Assembly (NCBI GenBank): GCA_024276675.1
Contig: JAJRWT010000102.1
Coordinates: 1 to 64,000, forward strand
Reading direction: 5' to 3'
From: Myxococcota bacterium
GTDB lineage: Bacteria; Myxococcota_A; UBA796; JAFGLY01
DNA: 64,000 bases
Under the pieces are notes generated by a model that was not told where the DNA came from, did not search any database, and worked only from the letters and a program-made list of their open reading frames with translations. The position numbers and the translations under genes are program-made. Positions 28,770 through 37,581 of this stretch are shown piece by piece (position 1 is the stretch's first letter; every line of letters begins with the position of its first letter).

Positions 28770-31058
28770 TCAGCCGCCGTCCAGGCCCTCGACCTCACAT
28801 TGCAGCCGAGGGGCGTTGCGAACGGCCGAGAAGACCTTTCCCCATGGCAGAGACGAACTCCAGGCGAAGCCTCCGAAAACCCTGCCCATGCGCAACGAGG
28901 TGGGCAGTACGGTGTAGGCGCGTTTTCTGCATCCCACGGCCACCCTGCCCAGGTAGGAGCACATGGTCAGGGGATCCTTTGCGTCGGGTTTGCCGGGAGT
29001 CAGAACCCCACGGCTGTCGGTGCGAGCACTTTCGCAATCCGGGTGAAGCGCCTTGAAGATCCTTCCCACGTTGTAGGGAGGGATCTTTCCGTACTCGTTG
29101 AGATTCCACTCCAGCCACCAGTTGCTCCAGGAGAGGTAGTCGTCAAAGGCTTCAACACTGGCTGCCACGGGAAAACAGTCTTCGGCAAGTTCCGGGCCGT
29201 TCACGGGAGCGTACTCGAGAAATGGCCAGGCGGCCTGGCAATGCTGGTGGGCGTCCTGGCGCAGGCGCTCCACCCGCGACGTCTGGAGCTGCTTGCTGTA
29301 CCTGACCGCCTGGGTGGAATCGATCATGACAGCCACCCAATGAGCTTCCACCACCATCCAGTACAGGTCTTGACTACGTTCAACCTTCCTGGCCACCGCC
29401 TTGACCTGTTCCCCTCCTTCCTGGCAGAGTTCCTCGCGCCTGGTGTCGTCGGCTGGCAGCAGCCGACAGCCCGCCAGGTCCAGAAGTGCTCTCGCCAAGA
29501 TGCCTTCGGCAGTACGGCCAAGGTCCAGAGTCCGGGAGGTGAGATCGTCCATTTCCTTGAAAAGCCCATCGTCCAGCCTGGCATTCTTGAAATGCCACCG
29601 TGTCTGCCACATGCGAGCCAGGGCGTACACGCCCATGGCGTAGGCCGTCTCTTTCACCTGCACCGCCGCCTGAGCCTGCTGGACTATCTGGTCCAGGTAC
29701 TTCACACCGCTCTCCCCCTTGTTCAGGGCGGGTACGGTCTTGTGCTGCTTCAGATCCGCCGCGGCTTCTGCCGCCAGGCCGTCTGCTTCCCTGGCGGCGG
29801 GGTCCTGGTGGAACAGGTAGAAAGAGCCCGATACCGCCATGGCCACGAAGAATACCATCAGGACGGGAAGGAGCAGACGCCGGGCCCCGCTGGGCGGCGG
29901 CCACAGGCGTTTCAGGAGCAGACTCGGGCTGGACTTGCGGGAAACGACGACCTTTTGGCCAGAACATGACGGGTCATCCTGGGATTCCCACTCCGCCACC
30001 ACTGGCTCCGGAACCCGCTCGGTCACCACCTCGGCCACTGGTTCCGGTACGCGCTCCGTGACTACCCCAGGGCTCCGGGGAGTTTGATCGAGCTGCCCAT
30101 GGGACTCGCCCTGCGGATCGGGTACGGGTTCGCTGTCGGAATCCCGGCCATGCCAGCCAATCGTGGAAGACCAGCCTTCCGGAAAACACTGCGCCCATGT
30201 TGCGGGCTCGTCCACCTCTCCGCGTACAGCCAGAAGGAGTTCGCCCGCCGTGGGGCGCTGCAGCGGGCTCTCTCGGAGACACATGAAAACCAGGCGATCC
30301 CACGGGGCTCTAAGAACAGGTGGAAACCCATCTTCGCCGGGCGCCACGTCGCCCATCAACCGGCAGACCATCGCACCGAAGGCGTAGAGGTCGCTGGACA
30401 GGTAGGTCACTCTGTCCAACTTCTGTTCGGGGGCCGCAAAGCGAGGTGTGAGGTCGCGGGTGATGGCGGCAGCGGTGGGTCCAGCCACTACTCGCATGGT
30501 GTCCATATCGATGATTGAGACGCCCTTGGGGCCCAGGACGATGTTGCTGGGTTTCAGGTCTCCGTAGGCCACGTTGAACCTGTGCAGACCATCCAGCACC
30601 TCCAGTATTTTCTGCAAGGCCCATTCCTGCCTGGGCAGCCCCAGGACGGTCCAGCAATCCTGAAGGGGGATCCCCTGGACCCACCTCGTGGTGATGTAGA
30701 GGTTTCCTTCGGTATAGTACCTGCCTGGCTGGTGCTGGATCTGGTCCCGCCCTCGCAGAACCCCGGCGTCCAGGACATCGGGCAGACCGGGAAGAGTCGA
30801 GGCAAGAGCAGCAGAACGATAGCCTTCCAGAACCAGGAGGGCATCCTCGGGCAAGCCCGCGGGGCTTCCCTTGCCGTGAAGTGCGATCTCCTTGACGATG
30901 TGGGAATACTGACGAGGGAGCGACACCATCACGATGCGAGTAGCACAGAGTTCTCCTTTGAAACGAGTCTTGAGAACAGTTCGCATGCCCTTGACTTCGC
31001 GAAGCATCTCCAGGACTTCGTGGCCGGGGACGAGCCCTTCCCAACGCCCAGCGCCCAT
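28770..31058 (-). CDS. Membrane Ser/Thr protein kinase with divergent active site and extracytoplasmic C-terminal domain
   Basis: GDLKPSNIVL catalytic loop, IIDMDTM in place of DFG, FAAPEQ, SSDLYAFGAMVCRLM; TM LLLPVLMVFFVAMAVSGSFYLF. ATG overlaps the PBP stop (TGATG at 31060-31056). Confidence 0.85.
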   Translation of the reverse strand: MGAGRWEGLVPGHEVLEMLREVKGMRTVLKTRFKGELCATRIVMVSLPRQYSHIVKEIALHGKGSPAGLPEDALLVLEGYRSAALASTLPGLPDVLDAGVLRGRDQIQHQPGRYYTEGNLYITTRWVQGIPLQDCWTVLGLPRQEWALQKILEVLDGLHRFNVAYGDLKPSNIVLGPKGVSIIDMDTMRVVAGPTAAAITRDLTPRFAAPEQKLDRVTYLSSDLYAFGAMVCRLMGDVAPGEDGFPPVLRAPWDRLVFMCLRESPLQRPTAGELLLAVRGEVDEPATWAQCFPEGWSSTIGWHGRDSDSEPVPDPQGESHGQLDQTPRSPGVVTERVPEPVAEVVTERVPEPVVAEWESQDDPSCSGQKVVVSRKSSPSLLLKRLWPPPSGARRLLLPVLMVFFVAMAVSGSFYLFHQDPAAREADGLAAEAAADLKQHKTVPALNKGESGVKYLDQIVQQAQAAVQVKETAYAMGVYALARMWQTRWHFKNARLDDGLFKEMDDLTSRTLDLGRTAEGILARALLDLAGCRLLPADDTRREELCQEGGEQVKAVARKVERSQDLYWMVVEAHWVAVMIDSTQAVRYSKQLQTSRVERLRQDAHQHCQAAWPFLEYAPVNGPELAEDCFPVAASVEAFDDYLSWSNWWLEWNLNEYGKIPPYNVGRIFKALHPDCESARTDSRGVLTPGKPDAKDPLTMCSYLGRVAVGCRKRAYTVLPTSLRMGRVFGGFAWSSSLPWGKVFSAVRNAPRLQCEVEGLDGG

Positions 31059-34000
31059 CAGCCTCCCTCCGGGAAATATCCCAACTCGTGCGCGGCAGCG
31101 ATGATCTCCAGGGCCGCTGTCCCGGCAGCCCCCGCCCCGGTACCGCCACGGGGCACCACGACGGCCAACGCCAGACGCCCGTGTACCAGGGAGGCGCAGG
31201 GGTCCGCGGAAGCAGGCTCGGCTATTGCAACAAACCACGAATGGGGCTGTTCCCGTCGGGAACCGGGTGTGATCCCGTATGGTTCTTCTTCCTGGAGGCC
31301 CACGGCGTCTCCTGTTCCGGTTTTGCCGTAGACGCGAACACCCTGGATTTTCTTCAAACGATGCCCCGTACCCGAGTGCATCACCTTGCGCATGCCCGAA
31401 AGGACCAGGGTGAGTCCCTCCGTGTCTTGCACGAGGGGCGTTTGGCTGCACGGCGCGTCCAGTTCCATGCTGGAGTCGCACTTGCGATACACGCCTCCGC
31501 CCCCGATGAGCGTCACCAGGCGGGCGGCCTGGGCCACGCTCAAGGCAGCGGCCCCCTGGCCAAAGGCCGTGGACGCCAGGCGCCGACTTTCCGCCGGTCC
31601 AGGGTCGAAGGTGGAAGACCAACCCACCTCGAGACCATCGGAGACGAGCTGCACGAAGGGTTCAGGCCCCAGTTCCAGGCCGAGTTGTGCAAAAAAGACG
31701 TTGCAGCTCACGGCTATTGCCTGGGTGATATCCAGCTCTCCGTGGTTTCTGTCCTTCCAGTAGTCGTGGATGGATCTACGCCAGTGGGGCAACGTGAAAA
31801 ACGGGCCCTGTTTGTCCCTTTCCAGGCACTTGAAGGTTTCGACGCCCGTCACCAGGCACTGTTCACCACCGTACCCGGCACCCTGTCTGACGGCTGCCAC
31901 GGAGGTAAACAACTTGAACACGGAACCGGCCTGGTAGAAACCAAGCACTCCGGTCTTGTCGCTCCAGGGCCCGTAGACACCCGTGAACTCCGGATCACGG
32001 TCAATCAGGGGAGGCTTCCATTGTTCCTCGTCGCCCGGGTTGTAGTCGGGCACCTGGGCCCTGGCCAGAACCTGCCCAGTGTCCACGTCCATGACGATGG
32101 CAGCAGCAGCCTTGCCCCTTTTGGCTGCCTTTTTCAGGGCTTCCACGGCTGCCACCTGGAGAGCGGCGTCCAGCGAGAGTGTGACCGCCCGCGAATCGGT
32201 GTCCAGAGCCACCTTTTCTATGGCTTCCGCTCGTCTGGACCACGGAACCTGGAGCAGTTCCACCATGGGGCCGAGGTCCGGCGCAGGAAGGGGCAGCAGC
32301 CTTATCTTTTCCGGATCCTGGGCGAGGGCCTTTGCCTTGCGCTGGGCGAGCAGGCGATCCTCTTCGCGTTCCTTCCGGGAGTCCACCACGAAAAGGAGCT
32401 TTTCACCGGAGTCGGTGGCCACCCGCCATACGGCCGGACCGTCTTCCAGGTCCGGGTAGCCCCTAAGTCGGACGTCGAAGATCCTTTCTATGGACCACCT
32501 GGGCCTCAACACGTCGCCCCTGGCCGGCCCGATGAGCGTGCCCATGGCGTCGCCCAGGGGGTAGACACGCCGGCCTTCGCTGTCAGAACCCACGATTATC
32601 TTGCCGTTCCGGTCTCTTATCTCGCCCCTGGGAATCGCCTTTGCAATGGCGGCGACCCTGGGATCGTGCCGATGTATCACGCTCCCGTCGCCCAGGGTGG
32701 TCACCAGCCCATGAGCACTGATACTGCTGGCCATCATCACTCCCTGCCAGAAGGAAGCGGCAAAACCCATGGCCAGCATCAGCCCCAGGGCCGTGGCAAC
32801 CCGCTTGATGCCCATGGCCAACTCCTGCAACTCGTCTGTCGGCTCGCGCACCATGCCGTTTTCAGCCAGCTTGCCCAGCAGGGCGGTGACGGCCAGAAAG
32901 GTGGCCATGCTGGTCTTGCCGTAGGACAGGTATGGCACCACCACGCCCGTGAGCGGGATCAGGCCCAGGGTGCCACCTGCGATTACGGCCCACTGGGCAA
33001 AAAGGAGCACCGAGAGACCAGTGGCCAGCATGCTGCGTTCAGGTGTGCGACTGTTGATGGCCACCCGAAAGCCCTGTGCCACCACCAGGCCCAGCATGAC
33101 GAGGTAGAAGGCCACCCCCCTGAAACCCAGTTCCTCGGCCAGGTGGGCCATAATCAGGTCTGTGTGGCCGGCGGGGAGGGCTGCTATTGCCCCATGACCC
33201 AAGCCCTGCCCCATCATGGTCCCCGCTGCTATGGCCCAACGCGCTGCCGCCAGTTGGTCCCCGTTGGCCAGGCCGTTGTACCAGGGATCCAGCCACATCC
33301 TGATCCTCAGGGCCACGCCGGAACCACCGACGATGTCGGGGTTGATGACCAGCAGCACCAGGAGAGCGGCCACCAGCAGCAACGCGATGGCTACCCAGCC
33401 GGGAGAACGGGTAACCACGTAGAAGAGGCAGAGAACCACCATGAACAGAATCAGGGTGGGCCCCAGGTCGCGAACCATGAACAACGCCATGAACACTCCC
33501 ACCAGCACGACGATGGCCGGCAGGAGGAGCCTTGGCCTGGGCAAGCGCAGAAAACCAGCCTTCCGGCGTTGGTATCGAATCTTGGCGGCACGAGAGCCCA
33601 GGTAGATGGCCAGGAAGATGATGAAGCCCACCTTGACGGCTTCTATCGGCTGGATGGGGCCAAGGTTGATGCGCGTGCCGGATCCGCTGGGGCCGCTGCC
33701 GAAAAAGCTGAGCGCAACGAAGACCAGCATTATTGCGATGATTAGCACATTCTGCAGTCTGTGGAAGAGACGGGCCGGATCCCAGGGTATTCCCAGAATG
33801 AGGCCACCGATGATGCCCGCGAAGAAAACACCACGAGCAAACTGCGGTCCCGGCCATCCGGCTGCACGGAGAGGATCACCATAGCCCAATTGCAGAAGGA
33901 AACCCAGGGTGATGGCTCCGAGCACCGCTGGCAGAAGAAAAGGTACGGTGATGTGCTTGCCGGAGCGCATGGCGCTGGCGAGCCTGCCCAGGTACAGAGC

Positions 34001-34189
34001 CACCGCCCCCCCGAAAAAGTACCACAGACAGCTCCAGGCCATGGACCAGACCTCGGCCGGCGTCCGCAGCGTGTCGCCACCACGAACGGCAGCCCCCTCC
34101 AGGGCGCCCTCCACAGCACCGCTCACTCCCCAGAAAGCCAAGGCCATCACCAGCAGGCAAGCAATGGATTCAACGATCAATGGTCTCAT
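31058..34189 (-). CDS. SEDS (RodA/FtsW) - penicillin-binding transpeptidase fusion protein
   Basis: SEDS part: GPTLILFMVVLCLFYVVTRSPG, AARWAIAAGTMMGQGLGHG, DLIMAHLAEELGFRG, LIPLTGVVVPYLSYG. PBP part: RGEIRDRNGKII, GSVFKLFTS (SxxK), SCN (SxN), KTGTGD (KTG). One uninterrupted ORF. Confidence 0.92.
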   Translation of the reverse strand: MRPLIVESIACLLVMALAFWGVSGAVEGALEGAAVRGGDTLRTPAEVWSMAWSCLWYFFGGAVALYLGRLASAMRSGKHITVPFLLPAVLGAITLGFLLQLGYGDPLRAAGWPGPQFARGVFFAGIIGGLILGIPWDPARLFHRLQNVLIIAIMLVFVALSFFGSGPSGSGTRINLGPIQPIEAVKVGFIIFLAIYLGSRAAKIRYQRRKAGFLRLPRPRLLLPAIVVLVGVFMALFMVRDLGPTLILFMVVLCLFYVVTRSPGWVAIALLLVAALLVLLVINPDIVGGSGVALRIRMWLDPWYNGLANGDQLAAARWAIAAGTMMGQGLGHGAIAALPAGHTDLIMAHLAEELGFRGVAFYLVMLGLVVAQGFRVAINSRTPERSMLATGLSVLLFAQWAVIAGGTLGLIPLTGVVVPYLSYGKTSMATFLAVTALLGKLAENGMVREPTDELQELAMGIKRVATALGLMLAMGFAASFWQGVMMASSISAHGLVTTLGDGSVIHRHDPRVAAIAKAIPRGEIRDRNGKIIVGSDSEGRRVYPLGDAMGTLIGPARGDVLRPRWSIERIFDVRLRGYPDLEDGPAVWRVATDSGEKLLFVVDSRKEREEDRLLAQRKAKALAQDPEKIRLLPLPAPDLGPMVELLQVPWSRRAEAIEKVALDTDSRAVTLSLDAALQVAAVEALKKAAKRGKAAAAIVMDVDTGQVLARAQVPDYNPGDEEQWKPPLIDRDPEFTGVYGPWSDKTGVLGFYQAGSVFKLFTSVAAVRQGAGYGGEQCLVTGVETFKCLERDKQGPFFTLPHWRRSIHDYWKDRNHGELDITQAIAVSCNVFFAQLGLELGPEPFVQLVSDGLEVGWSSTFDPGPAESRRLASTAFGQGAAALSVAQAARLVTLIGGGGVYRKCDSSMELDAPCSQTPLVQDTEGLTLVLSGMRKVMHSGTGHRLKKIQGVRVYGKTGTGDAVGLQEEEPYGITPGSRREQPHSWFVAIAEPASADPCASLVHGRLALAVVVPRGGTGAGAAGTAALEIIAAAHELGYFPEGG

Positions 34190-35679
34190 GGGATCTGCTC
34201 CTGTGGGACATCGGATACGGGATCGGCAGTCTGGAGTACCATGCCGGCATCGACAAGCTCGGCCAGGCTGCCCCCCTTCAACGGGCGCTGATTCCACACC
34301 AGCGTTGCCCCGTCCAGAATCGGAACCTGTTCCTGCTGGAAAAGCTGCCATGATTCACCGGAGACCTTCACAAGGGAGCCGGCGGGACCGCTTGCCTGGA
34401 ACGACTTGATGCCGATCCGGCAGTCCTTCAGTTCCAACAGGCTGTCAGGACCTTCCAGAGCGACCATTACTTCCAGCCCGGGTGCGTCCAGTACGGCGGC
34501 TTCCAACTGCAGCGAGGCTCCCGTGGCCAGCATGATCTGCCAGACAGCCGCTTCGCCGCCTGTGCCCAGGTCCAGGCGCAGCAGCCTGACGTCCACACCA
34601 TCCGCCAGCCTGGTGACCAGGGGTGAATCGTCGATGATGACGGGCTCATCCAGGTCCAGAGTGGCGGAACGGGTGAGGACACCGGAGAGCAGCTCGACCG
34701 GGTTCGCAACCAGGGCCTCGGCTGGAAAACCAGGATGCGAAACCTGTTGTTGCCCAGGCGATTCCGGGCTGGGCAGGTGGGTCCTGCCGGCCCAGAAGAG
34801 ACCCAGGACGAAGCCGACGGCCACCAACACCACCCCTGTGAAGGCGGCCAGCAAGAGCTGGAGCCTGCTGTGTGGGGCGGCCTCTGTCCGACGCAGGACA
34901 AGGACCGTGACGTTGTCGTGGCCACCTCGTTCCAGCGCCAGATCTATGAGATGCTGAACCATTGCATCCACAGCCATCCCGTTGCGCCTGGCGGTGGAGA
35001 GTATCCGGACCAGCTCCTGGTGGGGGACCATGTCATGGAGGCCATCGCTGCAAAGCATCATGAGGTCGCCGGGCATCACGGAGGCCGTGCTCTGGTCGAT
35101 CCAGCTCATGTCCGCATGGAGTTCCCGGCCCACGTCCCTGGTCACCTGGTGCCGGTTGGGCATGCGACTGGCTTCGGCCTCTGAAAGTCCGAGCGCAGCC
35201 TGCGCTTCGGCTATGGCGGTGTGATCCCTGGTGAGCTGTTCCGCTCCCGCATCGCTCACCAGGTAGGCACGAGTGTCGCCCACGTGGGCCAATTCCACGT
35301 CTCCACCACGCAGTCGAATGGCGGTCATGACGCAACCCATGCCCTTTTCTGCGGGTCTGCTCTGGCTGCGCCGAACAATGCTGGTGTTGGCCTCGTGGAT
35401 GGCCTGGGCCAGAGCTTCGTGTTCTTCGATTGCTTCGAGCCGTCTGGCGGCCATGGACGATGCCACCTCGCCGGCGTTTTCTCCCCCCATGCCGTCTATT
35501 ACGGCAAAAAGGCCCTTTCGGGGAAGGCAGACGAAGGTGTCTTCGTTGTGGTCACGTACAAGCCCCGTGTGGGAACGCACCGCGGCCTCGACCCCCATGG
35601 CCTTGTGGACACGCAGCTTGCCGGAAGCGTTGCCAGCCATGGCAGCCCTGTGGAGATTCCGGGATCTGCCCATGGTCAT
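34186..35679 (-). CDS. PP2C-family Ser/Thr phosphatase with TM and C-terminal extracytoplasmic region
   Basis: VRSHTGLVRDHNEDTFV, LFAVIDGMGGENAGE, LCSDGLHDMV, GGHDNVTVLVL; TM LLLAAFTGVVLVAVGFVLGLFW; ATGA overlap with the downstream fusion gene. Confidence 0.93.
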   Translation of the reverse strand: MTMGRSRNLHRAAMAGNASGKLRVHKAMGVEAAVRSHTGLVRDHNEDTFVCLPRKGLFAVIDGMGGENAGEVASSMAARRLEAIEEHEALAQAIHEANTSIVRRSQSRPAEKGMGCVMTAIRLRGGDVELAHVGDTRAYLVSDAGAEQLTRDHTAIAEAQAALGLSEAEASRMPNRHQVTRDVGRELHADMSWIDQSTASVMPGDLMMLCSDGLHDMVPHQELVRILSTARRNGMAVDAMVQHLIDLALERGGHDNVTVLVLRRTEAAPHSRLQLLLAAFTGVVLVAVGFVLGLFWAGRTHLPSPESPGQQQVSHPGFPAEALVANPVELLSGVLTRSATLDLDEPVIIDDSPLVTRLADGVDVRLLRLDLGTGGEAAVWQIMLATGASLQLEAAVLDAPGLEVMVALEGPDSLLELKDCRIGIKSFQASGPAGSLVKVSGESWQLFQQEQVPILDGATLVWNQRPLKGGSLAELVDAGMVLQTADPVSDVPQEQIP

Positions 35680-35684
35680 GGCCC

Positions 35685-36635
35685 TCAGGAGCCCTTGACC
35701 ATATCGAGCCCCACCACCAGGTCACCACTGGAGAGTGAGATTTCAACCGGGAAAGCTTCCACTGTGAGCCGACCACCCGGTTGCAGCAACCGGCCGTGAA
35801 CCTGTACCGGGTTGGCATCTGCCAAACGGCCCACTTCCACTACGTCGTTGAGGGGCTCCACCCAGCAATGCCGGCGGCTTATCCTGGAGCTGGCTCCGTC
35901 CAATGCGATGAAAGAGCCTCTTGGATCCGCGTGGGGGCGCCCCAGGACGACCCTCTTGCCCATGGGTACGAAGACCCTCCCCCCCCGCCAGGTGAGCCGC
36001 ACGCCGGGACCGGGTTCGGGGATCCTCTCTGTGCCATCTGCCAAGTGTCCCACAGGTACGGGGCCAGCCTTCACGGTGGGATCTTCCGGGCCTGTCGTGT
36101 TGGTGATGGAGCCGTAGGAAGAGGGGGAGTGCTCACTGGATTCAAGCCCGACACGAATGGTGATCTCGCCTTTTTCCGTTGGCTGACGTTGGGGGGCCGG
36201 TACGAACTTGACCCGAATCTGGATAGTTCCGGCCACCTGCCCCTCGCCTTCGTCCACCAGGAGCCGGACCGTGATCTCCCCAACCGTTTCTGCGTTGAGC
36301 TTCTTGATCTGCTCCCGCAACAAGGGGCGCAGCTCTCCGTGCAGCAGGCCCTCCAGGGGACGAAGCCTGTCGTGGTCTTCCCGTGCCAGGAAGACAAGGT
36401 ACTCGTTCCAGACCAGCCGACCACCCGCCGGTGACCGAACCTGGCAGTGACCCACAACTTCCAGTATTGCCCGCGCAACCAGGTAGGGGTCCACCATTAC
36501 GGGTGCGTTGGCCTTCCCGCGCAACCAGTCCAGGGGATCCGGTACCGAGAAGAACCCCGAGCCGGGCCTCGACTGTGCCAGGATGGCCAGATCCACGCGA
36601 AAAAGATCCGGTGCCAGGGCAGTTACTGCTCCCAT
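35685..36635 (-). CDS. FhaA-like protein: DUF3662-like N-terminus plus FHA domain
   Basis: N-terminal RLVWNEYLVFLAREDHDRL...IKKLNAETVGEITVRLLVDEGEGQVAGTIQIRVKF; FHA GKRVVLGRPH...SRISRRHCWVEPLND. Confidence 0.78.
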   Translation of the reverse strand: MGAVTALAPDLFRVDLAILAQSRPGSGFFSVPDPLDWLRGKANAPVMVDPYLVARAILEVVGHCQVRSPAGGRLVWNEYLVFLAREDHDRLRPLEGLLHGELRPLLREQIKKLNAETVGEITVRLLVDEGEGQVAGTIQIRVKFVPAPQRQPTEKGEITIRVGLESSEHSPSSYGSITNTTGPEDPTVKAGPVPVGHLADGTERIPEPGPGVRLTWRGGRVFVPMGKRVVLGRPHADPRGSFIALDGASSRISRRHCWVEPLNDVVEVGRLADANPVQVHGRLLQPGGRLTVEAFPVEISLSSGDLVVGLDMVKGS

Positions 36636-37354
36636 CAGTCCTCCACCACCTTGATTGTGATGCGTTTTGAAGCGCCGTCGGTGAACGCGATGCTGTCGCC
36701 AGGCCTGACGAGGACGCGACCTTTGGCGGTCATGGCAGGCCGCACACGGGCGCCGTCGCCCCGGTGCAGGAGTAGAAATTCGCCCTGATCCCGTGTTTCC
36801 AACTCCAGGAAGGCCCCCACACGACGAATGATCGCGGCAGCCCTGCTGACAAAGGCATCGGAGTTTGTGATCACAAGGTCGTTGGGTACCACCCTGTCGC
36901 TTCCATGCCACTCACCCCGGCCCATGCGAAACACCCGCTGCCGCGTCGGCATGTCCAGGGTCTGCCCATCCAGATCGCCCCCTTCTATGGTCAGCCTGGT
37001 CACCGCACTCTCGGAATCTTCCTTTACCTGGATGCGGTTTTCCGATGCCTCCCGCACTTCGTAGCGCCGTACCGGCATACGGACTCCCGTGACCCTGACC
37101 AGGGTGTTCTTGAGCCTGGCCTCTACTTCGTGGTCGAAAGCGGGATCGTCCACCATTTCCTTGATCAGGCTCACGCTTGCATCTGCCACGGAGATCTTCA
37201 CCACGACGGCCGGCGGAAAGAGCTCGCTGCCCTTGGCTCCCCAGGTTCTCATTCTGGAGATGCCGTCGGCAACACGCCTGAGCAGATCGTCACGGCCGAG
37301 TTCTTCGCTTCCACCGCTCAACAGCTTCTTGAATGTCTCGAGAAAGTCCACCAT
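36635..37354 (-). CDS. Second FhaA-like protein: DUF3662-like N-terminus plus FHA-like domain
   Basis: LFPPAVVVKISVADASVSLIKEMVDDPAFDHEVEARLKNTL; FHA-like VFRMGRGEWHGSDRVVPNDLVITNSDAFVSRAAAIIRR; TGATG overlap with the next gene. Confidence 0.72.
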   Translation of the reverse strand: MVDFLETFKKLLSGGSEELGRDDLLRRVADGISRMRTWGAKGSELFPPAVVVKISVADASVSLIKEMVDDPAFDHEVEARLKNTLVRVTGVRMPVRRYEVREASENRIQVKEDSESAVTRLTIEGGDLDGQTLDMPTRQRVFRMGRGEWHGSDRVVPNDLVITNSDAFVSRAAAIIRRVGAFLELETRDQGEFLLLHRGDGARVRPAMTAKGRVLVRPGDSIAFTDGASKRITIKVVED

Positions 37355-37581
37355 GGAGCACCCTCCCCAGGTCAGATATCGCGTTGGGGAAGGCCTGGCG
37401 ACAGCGGCTCAGCCGCAGCCCCGGAGAGACGGCGGTACCAGGACCTAGACCGGGAACATGCTCGTGTAGTATGAGAACCCGCAGCATGTCGCGGCTACCC
37501 CTTGCGACACAAGATCCACACCACACCGGAACCCGCCCCGGGATGCTGGCGTCGGAGCCGCGGCCAGGAGAGGCCAGGGGC

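Noticed and set aside
28455-29969. 504-aa plus-strand ORF
   Set aside because: Antisense to the kinase C-terminal region and overlapping guaA; no recognisable domain.
31088-33745. 885-aa plus-strand ORF
   Set aside because: Fully antisense to the SEDS-PBP fusion, which has clear family motifs; His/Gly/Gln-rich translation is typical of GC-rich antisense ORFs.
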